Of a stretch of DNA of 64,000 bases, positions 1 to 64,000 are shown in pieces (positions within the stretch are counted from its first letter, which is position 1; each line of letters begins with the position of its first letter). The position numbers and the translations under genes were made by a program. Origin of the DNA: Nannobrachium achirus (taxonomy: Eukaryota > Chordata > Actinopteri > Myctophiformes > Myctophidae); the NCBI GenBank assembly GCA_963921795.1, contig OY997639.1, forward strand, positions 56,536,663 through 56,600,662, in the 5' to 3' direction. The notes beneath the pieces are model-generated. The model did not search any database. It was not told the origin of the DNA and worked only from the letters and a program-made list of their open reading frames with translations.

Positions 1-467
1 CGGTATGTAACCCATCAGTTTGCCCCATTAGCTTGTCCATGCATTAGGCTACATCACAAAAATCACACTCGAAATGGAGATTGTCATTCAACAATGGTTA
101 GAATAAGATTCAGTCTCATCGAGCTGTTTGGTCCACCGAAGAGCAGAGCATTGCTGCAAGATTAAGGCAAGTGCTGTCATATAACATGGAACTCATGGTC
201 TCACTTCCCTTTTGTAATCGTACTGTAACATTCATTTTATTCAAAACGTGGCTAATGCCGCTTCAGCATCAATGATTGTCATATTATGTGGCTCCGCGCC
301 AAGCCTCGGAGTGAACCACTGCCACAGAATGGGTGTGTGTGGGGACTGGTGTGGCCTGGTGTGGCCCTGGTCACTAATGTATTCTTCATCATCCAGATCC
401 TGAGGATGTAGTCTCTTTGTTTGGTGATGCCGTGCCTCACTGTGTGCATCTGCCGCCGCTGTGTGTT
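1..467 (-). other. nfatc1 3' UTR and flank
   Basis: Sequence after the nfatc1 stop codon on the minus strand. Apart from one candidate polyadenylation signal I see no further coding sequence and no clear repeat. How far the UTR extends cannot be told from the window. Confidence 0.6.
236..241 (-). terminator. candidate nfatc1 polyadenylation signal AATAAA
   Basis: A canonical AATAAA on the minus strand, 227 bases past the stop codon. It is the only canonical hexamer noticed in the 467 bases of downstream sequence in the window, and vertebrate NFATC1 3' UTRs can be longer. Use is inferred. Confidence 0.4.
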
Positions 468-58831
<58,364 letters not shown>

Positions 58832-61225
58832 CTGGCGGGGAGAACAAAGACAAGCCAGGTGAGAGCGGGCTTTGGATTTTAAGACCACCACCCCCCCCAC
58901 GCCATCTCTACAAGCCCTCATTTGGCGAACGCACATTGGCTACCAAGAGTTAAAGCCGCCTTTAATAATGGCTCTAAGATGGTGCGTGGGGTTCCGGAAA
59001 ATGAGCCCCCTTTGTTGTGTTTGTTTTTCGGTTGGTTTGGAGACGCCTTTTTTGTTATTTGTACAGCCCTTCAGGGTGTCTCTCTCTGGGTCTGTCTGGA
59101 GTGGAGATCTCCCGGGTGGAGACGTGGAGAGTCTGGAGACATGATGGAGACGTTGGCTTCCCATCACTTCCACTGTTCATTAAAAATCTCACAGCCTCCA
59201 TAAAAACAGTGCCTACAGATATGCATGCAGTCAAGGGCGACTCAATGAAAAGTGACCCTTTTCGGATGGTCACTTTCATGTCCGGCCTTAAGTGGTGATG
59301 CACACAATTTATGACATCCATGTAATTGATTAACAAACACCTAATCCTATACGTATAAAGCGTTGCATCCATAGGGTGGAACCACAAACAGTAAGCTATA
59401 TTGCCTCTTTAAAACTTGGCTCCGCTATTGGAGGCAATAAACTGGAATATCTTGAATTATTCATTGAATTTCTCTTTATTGTGTTCACCAGTATCTCAGC
59501 ACTCCAACACTGAGATCATTGCACGCATGTGTTCAATAAACTCATGGTACACACAATATAAAAATTCCATCCTTAATGACAAATTAAGGTCAACTGTGAT
59601 TCACATACAGTACAAGTCAGTTGTGTGCATTGAAAGGAAAAATAAGCAAATATCTTTATATTTCTATAGGCAATGTGTACATCGTTAGTAGTTATAGTCT
59701 AACTTCTGGCATATAATTGGACTAAACTCTTGCATAGTGCTTTATAAGATTAATAAAATGTGCAAAATATCCAAAGTAGGCAATGCAATGCTTTCCCCCC
59801 TTTAACGGTTTATTACGCAATAGCAAAACAATGCTATCAATAAGACCAAATAAATAAAGACACAAACAAGCTTTAGGCCTGCAATGAGTACAGTAAGATG
59901 TGATCGTTAATAACTCTGTCTTAAAAAGCTCAGCGGTGCCTACAGTAGCATGCAGACAGGAGCCATCCCCTCAGCCCTCTGGCCAGTTATGAACATGCAT
60001 TATGATTTTCATTATAGCTCAGAGACGGCGTCCCACCGAGATGAAAGAGACTCCTGTATCAGGACCACCACTTCAAACAGGTACCACTTCCTCCACCTAG
60101 CCACCATTAGCTGCTACCGCTCACCAATAAAAGATCAAATCATAAGAAAAACGTGGAACACCGCATGCGTGTTTTTGCGAAGCACTGTTGACTTTGGGGG
60201 TTGAGTACTGCTTCTGGATCCAGCGACCAAATATGAGCAGTACCTGGTAATTTTCTGAACATCTAGCTATATCCGTGGGTTATTCGCTAATAGTGCCTAA
60301 AGTAACACGAATATATGATTTAACAGAGTGGGTAATGGGTCAAGAAATTAAGAGACACTGGCAGGGCTGCAGATTCCACAGTGAGGTACGGGGCAACCGA
60401 TACAGTACTTTATGTGTGATTTCTGACCAGACTAATTTGCCAACCAAATGTGGGCTCATTCCTGCGGAAACCAAATCTCCGCCGTGGACCTCCCAAGATA
60501 CGCTTGCTTGTTTCAATTCTCAATGTTCATATACCGGTAAGTGTTTTTTAAAATATGAGCATGTCAATGTGGGCTCGGGAGCCTCCCCAATCTGTCAGAA
60601 AAGCGGGGGAACCCATTTGGAATATCCATACATGAGGAGGTTTAAAAACCTCTCATTGGACGGAGATGGACCTCCATGGATCAAGACAGCTGGGCTCTTT
60701 GACCACATGTGAGATCGCCATAAGACATCACTTACATGAGACAGGTCTGACCAAACAATGTCCATCAGAGAAAGAAAAATCCACAAATTGCTCAATTACC
60801 TCAGCACACAACCCTATCATTTCAGATCGACTTTCTTGAAGCTCTGTCCGGGGGGAAAAAAGAAAACAGGGGATCTGCCGAACCCAATAAAAGGCCCCCC
60901 TGTTTATCTTGCAGACCGAGTCACGTGACAAAATGCAGACCACATGTAACCTATGACATAATCTGATTAATGGGTTTATAATTACCTTGGTTTGAGGGCA
61001 GGAGGGGAGATTGGAGGCGAGGCAGAGAACGATGTCATGAGGAGGTAGTCTTTACCAATTTGTACTACAGTGTCATGGACACAAAGTGTTGGATAATTTG
61101 TCTGGATACTGTATAAAAAACAACGTGTCTGGATACTGTAATAAAAACTATTTGTCTGAACTCTGGACACTATTAAAAAAAAAACACAATTTGTCTGGGT
61201 ATTGTATAAAAAACTAACCTGGTCT

Positions 61226-61424
61226 GACATTTACTCTAGCATCCCTATTCTGGCCATGTCATAATAGGCGGAAATAGACACACATTCGCTAAAAATAGGC
61301 AAACAATCGGCTAAAATAGAAGATCTAAAAGCTCACAATGCCTTGGGATTTGTTGTGAGCTTATACTGTAGATCTGCTATTTCCGCTATTGGCAAACAAC
61401 AAATGAAAGGATTTAAATGGTTAA
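61226..61424. mobile_element. probable TTAA MITE with hairpin
   Basis: The right end TTTAAATGGTTAA and internal ATCCCTATTCTGGCCATGTC match the 9623 copy. The left terminus is worn, so that boundary is approximate. Confidence 0.6.
61313..61383. repeat. palindromic hairpin copy, diverged
   Basis: Left arm AGATCTAAAAGCTCACAATG; right arm TTGTGAGCTTATACTGTAGA with a few-base insertion. Flanked by AAAATAG and CTATTTCCGC. The right side ends in TTTAAATGGTTAA, so it may sit in a TTAA MITE. Confidence 0.8.
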
Positions 61425-62300
61425 AGTTATGGCTTCAGCCACAACTTGACTGAAGCGCATTATTTGTAGAACAGTAGAACATTTGGACAAAGTTGCGCTT
61501 CCATTTTCTCCACTTTTCACTAATATTGATTCTTTTGTACACAAGGACGATAAGGCCGTTTGAGGCAGAGCGCATATCCATATGCGTCCGTAATCTAACT
61601 ACCAGCCGTTATCTGGCTTTGGACGTTGTGACTCGATTTTGTCCCCTTACTCTTTGATTCAGATATCATGGGGAGCGGCGCGAGAGGAGAATGGCAAAGC
61701 CAGGCTGCTGTCATACGTCTCCAGCTCGCAGCGGCCCTATTTTTCCTCCCCGACTCCACATAGTGTCTCTAGCAGCTGTCTTGACCTATGCGCGAGTCAC
61801 ACATGCTAGTCATCAGTGAGTATAGGCCCGGGGGTCAGGAGCTTCTTGAAGTCTCCACGTCCCATGGGACCACTTCATCCATGTGGTGATCTCACCAGCA
61901 GACCCTGCTCTGCTTGTTATATTTTACTTATGGTGTCACCAGAGGTAATTATCCATAGCCGCACATGCTACCAGTTACTTACACATAGACCAGCTAGAGG
62001 GGAGGGAGGGGAGAGAAGAAAAAAAAAAAACAGCACCCGTGATGTGACGATTACAACGGAGCCGAGCATGAGGTACACATCTCCAGGAAAGAAAAAAGAG
62101 AAGATGGAGATTTAAATTGCATGACGTTCCTTTATGATTTAATAAACCGCAGGCGGTTTGTGCTACAAATTCAGGTCCTCTGTCGCTTTTGAACCAACAC
62201 CCCCCCCCTCCCCCCTCCCTTCCCGGTAAACTTGTCCTCTTAATTTTCTCAGTGAGCTCTCAACCATTACCTCAGTCTCCACGTGGACCGTTTGGGAAGC

Positions 62301-62304
<4 letters not shown>

Positions 62305-62345
<41 letters not shown>
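62305..62345. repeat. (GA)n microsatellite
   Basis: Pure GA. Confidence 0.95.
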
Positions 62346-62349
<4 letters not shown>

Positions 62350-64000
62350 CGGGAGGAGACAGGAGGGGAGGGGGTGGGGGGTCTCTGAGCCCCTTCGCTC
62401 GTCTTGCGGTAGCGCCGCCGCACAGTCAGTGACGACGGCGTCCTCGCACTCCAAAGCCGCGGTGACCTCATTGGAGGAGGAGGAAGTGATTAATGAGGTC
62501 AAACAGCCCCGCTCAGTGACGCGCTGGCCTTCCCGACCAGTGAAGGAACGCGGCCCCCCCCTCCCCCCCTGGGTGACCCCCCCCCACCCCCGATTCCTTT
62601 ACCATATGTGCTCCCATGACCCCTCTCTCCCTAGGCTTCCCTTCTCGACTCTTACTTCTTCGCCCCCATGACGCTCGCTCAAGTGCACGCCCCGAGACGG
62701 GTGCAAAACGTACTTCTTCATTTTTATCCTCAAAGGGGTAATAAGCTTGGGGGGAGGAGAGGGGGGGCTGAGATAGCGCCGTAAAGTTGAGGGCCAGGGA
62801 TCGAAGCTTCGCACACACACGCGCGCGTGCACACACACACTCACAGGCACACACCTGTGAACTTGACTTCATATCTCCCTTGCCCTTCCTCTCCATGTGA
62901 GGTTGGATGAGGAGAGGGGGTTGGTTGGGGTGGGGGGGATGATTGGGGGGCGGGAGGGACTGTGCGTAATTTTGACCAGATGAGCTTTCTCCCCGAGCCG
63001 TGAATACAGTCGGGCCCGGAGCACCGTGTATTTATCTTCGGGATAATTGCAACCAAATTTTGAATCAAAAAACCTAGCCCCTGATCGGGCCGCTGCTCCG
63101 CCGCTGCCAACTCTTGCCGCTGCGAGCGCCATATCCATTTACACCTTCCACCCGCGAAAGCCACTGTTGCTGCGCGAGTGCGCGTGCCATCCGCCGTGGT
63201 TCAGACTCAAATAAAACAGCCTGGACGGACGCGCCGGAGGCTGAGGCATTAATTGTGTAATTGCGCGCAGCTGCGTTGTCAGGGTTACTTTTGATGATGT
63301 GGAAGGGAGGGCTCGGACAGAAAGGCAGCGGACAGAGCCCCCCCACCCCCCAAGAAGGCCCCTTTACACCATTCATCTCCACGCCACCTCCGGACCACGG
63401 CAGATATATCATCATTAACACTACACACTCCGCCATAAAAAGATACACATCCCTCCTTCTGAAATCACTCAAAAAAAGGGGGTAATTTTCCTAAAACCGG
63501 TCTATGGCGTGTGCGACTGTGCGCGCAACGAGAATCACATGCGACGACGATGATGATGGTGATGAGGAGGGGGAGGATGTTTGCTTTTCCACGTATCTAA
63601 TGACGTTCATCTGTCTTTTCGTTCTCTCGTGACGTCGCCGTATCACTCAATACGCCGGCAGCTCTTTAAGAAAGTGGCTGTGACGTGCCCGACCGCGGCC
63701 TCACGTCTGGCCGCGACGATTAAAGCCGAGGATTAGAACATGTTTAGCGTTTAATAATGACTTGCCGGTTAAGCAGTGCTGTCTGGCCTGCCTTGGAGAG
63801 CTGAGTGTGAATGTACAGGCCCCGCGCCGGGCTGCCTTCTATCTCTCCGCACAGTGATTTCATCACTGCCTGGAGGAATGTCATGACTCGCATGGTCCAC
63901 GTGGCGCACGGGGGAGAGAGAGATGGAGAGAAGGAGAAGACGGCTGGGAGCAGCGGAGGAGGGGAGACACAGGAGGCAGGGGAGGGGAGTTGAAACAGCA

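Larger units (their letters stand above)
58832..64000 (-). other. partial nfatc1 intron running off the window
   Basis: Upstream intron sequence on the gene strand. Only a hairpin copy with a possible TTAA MITE (61226-61424), a GA array and poly-C runs near 62200-62590 stand out. The right 1.6 kb is richer in GC and CpG than most of the window (for example 62380-62560 and 63110-63260). It might hold regulatory sequence, but nothing specific can be named. No upstream nfatc1 exon was found. Confidence 0.65.

Noticed and set aside
60275..60712. 145-codon open frame on the plus strand
   Set aside because: No known motif, no supporting exon structure, opposite strand to nfatc1; consistent with chance in an intron.
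58832..64000. Upstream nfatc1 exon with the DNA-recognition loop
   Set aside because: I looked on the minus strand for the family words around HRAHYETEGSRG and GGHPIVQ and found none; it should be outside the window.

Overview
This window is vertebrate, almost certainly teleost, nuclear DNA. It carries the 3' half of one protein-coding gene on the minus strand: nfatc1, a calcineurin-regulated NFAT transcription factor. Seven coding exons can be joined with canonical splice sites and matching phases: 58831-58629, 54231-54059, 52566-52426, 36238-36183, 33053-32921, 22129-21473 and 523-468. Together they give 1,419 nt, or 472 codons plus a stop. They encode the end of the N-terminal Rel-homology (DNA-binding) domain, the whole C-terminal Rel/IPT dimerisation domain and the long C-terminal transactivation region. 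The promoter, the calcineurin-docking and serine-rich regulatory exons and the exon with the main DNA-recognition loop are not seen; they should lie beyond position 64000.

The rest, about 97 percent of the window, is intron and 3' flank. No second host gene is seen. Two kinds of repeat dominate. The first is tandem repeats: roughly twenty long CA/TG tracts, several GA/TC tracts, and CGTG, TATC, GACA, CAT, AAC and CCTAG arrays. One CA/TG tract starts about ten bases inside an nfatc1 intron. The second is small non-autonomous DNA transposons, many inserted inside one another. Several have target-site duplications readable by eye (CATTACAC, TTCATAGT, GTACAGAG), typical of hAT elements. Others have a TTAACCACTT terminus with TTAA at both ends, like piggyBac-type MITEs. 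A LINE 3' fragment, tRNA-derived SINEs and several large foldback elements are also present.

The most unusual feature is a short palindromic hairpin sequence. Its core arm is GATCTACAAGCTCACAACG, paired with its reverse complement across a small loop. It occurs about nineteen times, twelve or so with both arms, on unrelated backgrounds: at least three hAT-type families, a TTAA MITE family and another TIR element. Just outside the core the arms differ between loci, yet at each locus left and right still match each other. One MITE copy (51341-51369) lacks the hairpin exactly where its relative at 43028 has it. This looks like a self-standing palindromic mobile or hitch-hiking element, or a fold-back copying process. 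I do not recognise it as a named family.

Region by region: 1-467 is 3' UTR/flank. 468-523 is the terminal coding exon. 524-21472 is a 21-kb last intron rich in repeats. 21473-22129 is the large transactivation exon. 22130-32920 is an intron with the nested hAT/LINE/foldback complex. 32921-36238 holds two Rel-C exons. 36239-52425 is a 16-kb intron crowded with nested MITEs. 52426-58831 holds three Rel-homology exons. 58832-64000 is intron. Exon boundaries rest on reading the sequence and on family knowledge; no alignment was run.
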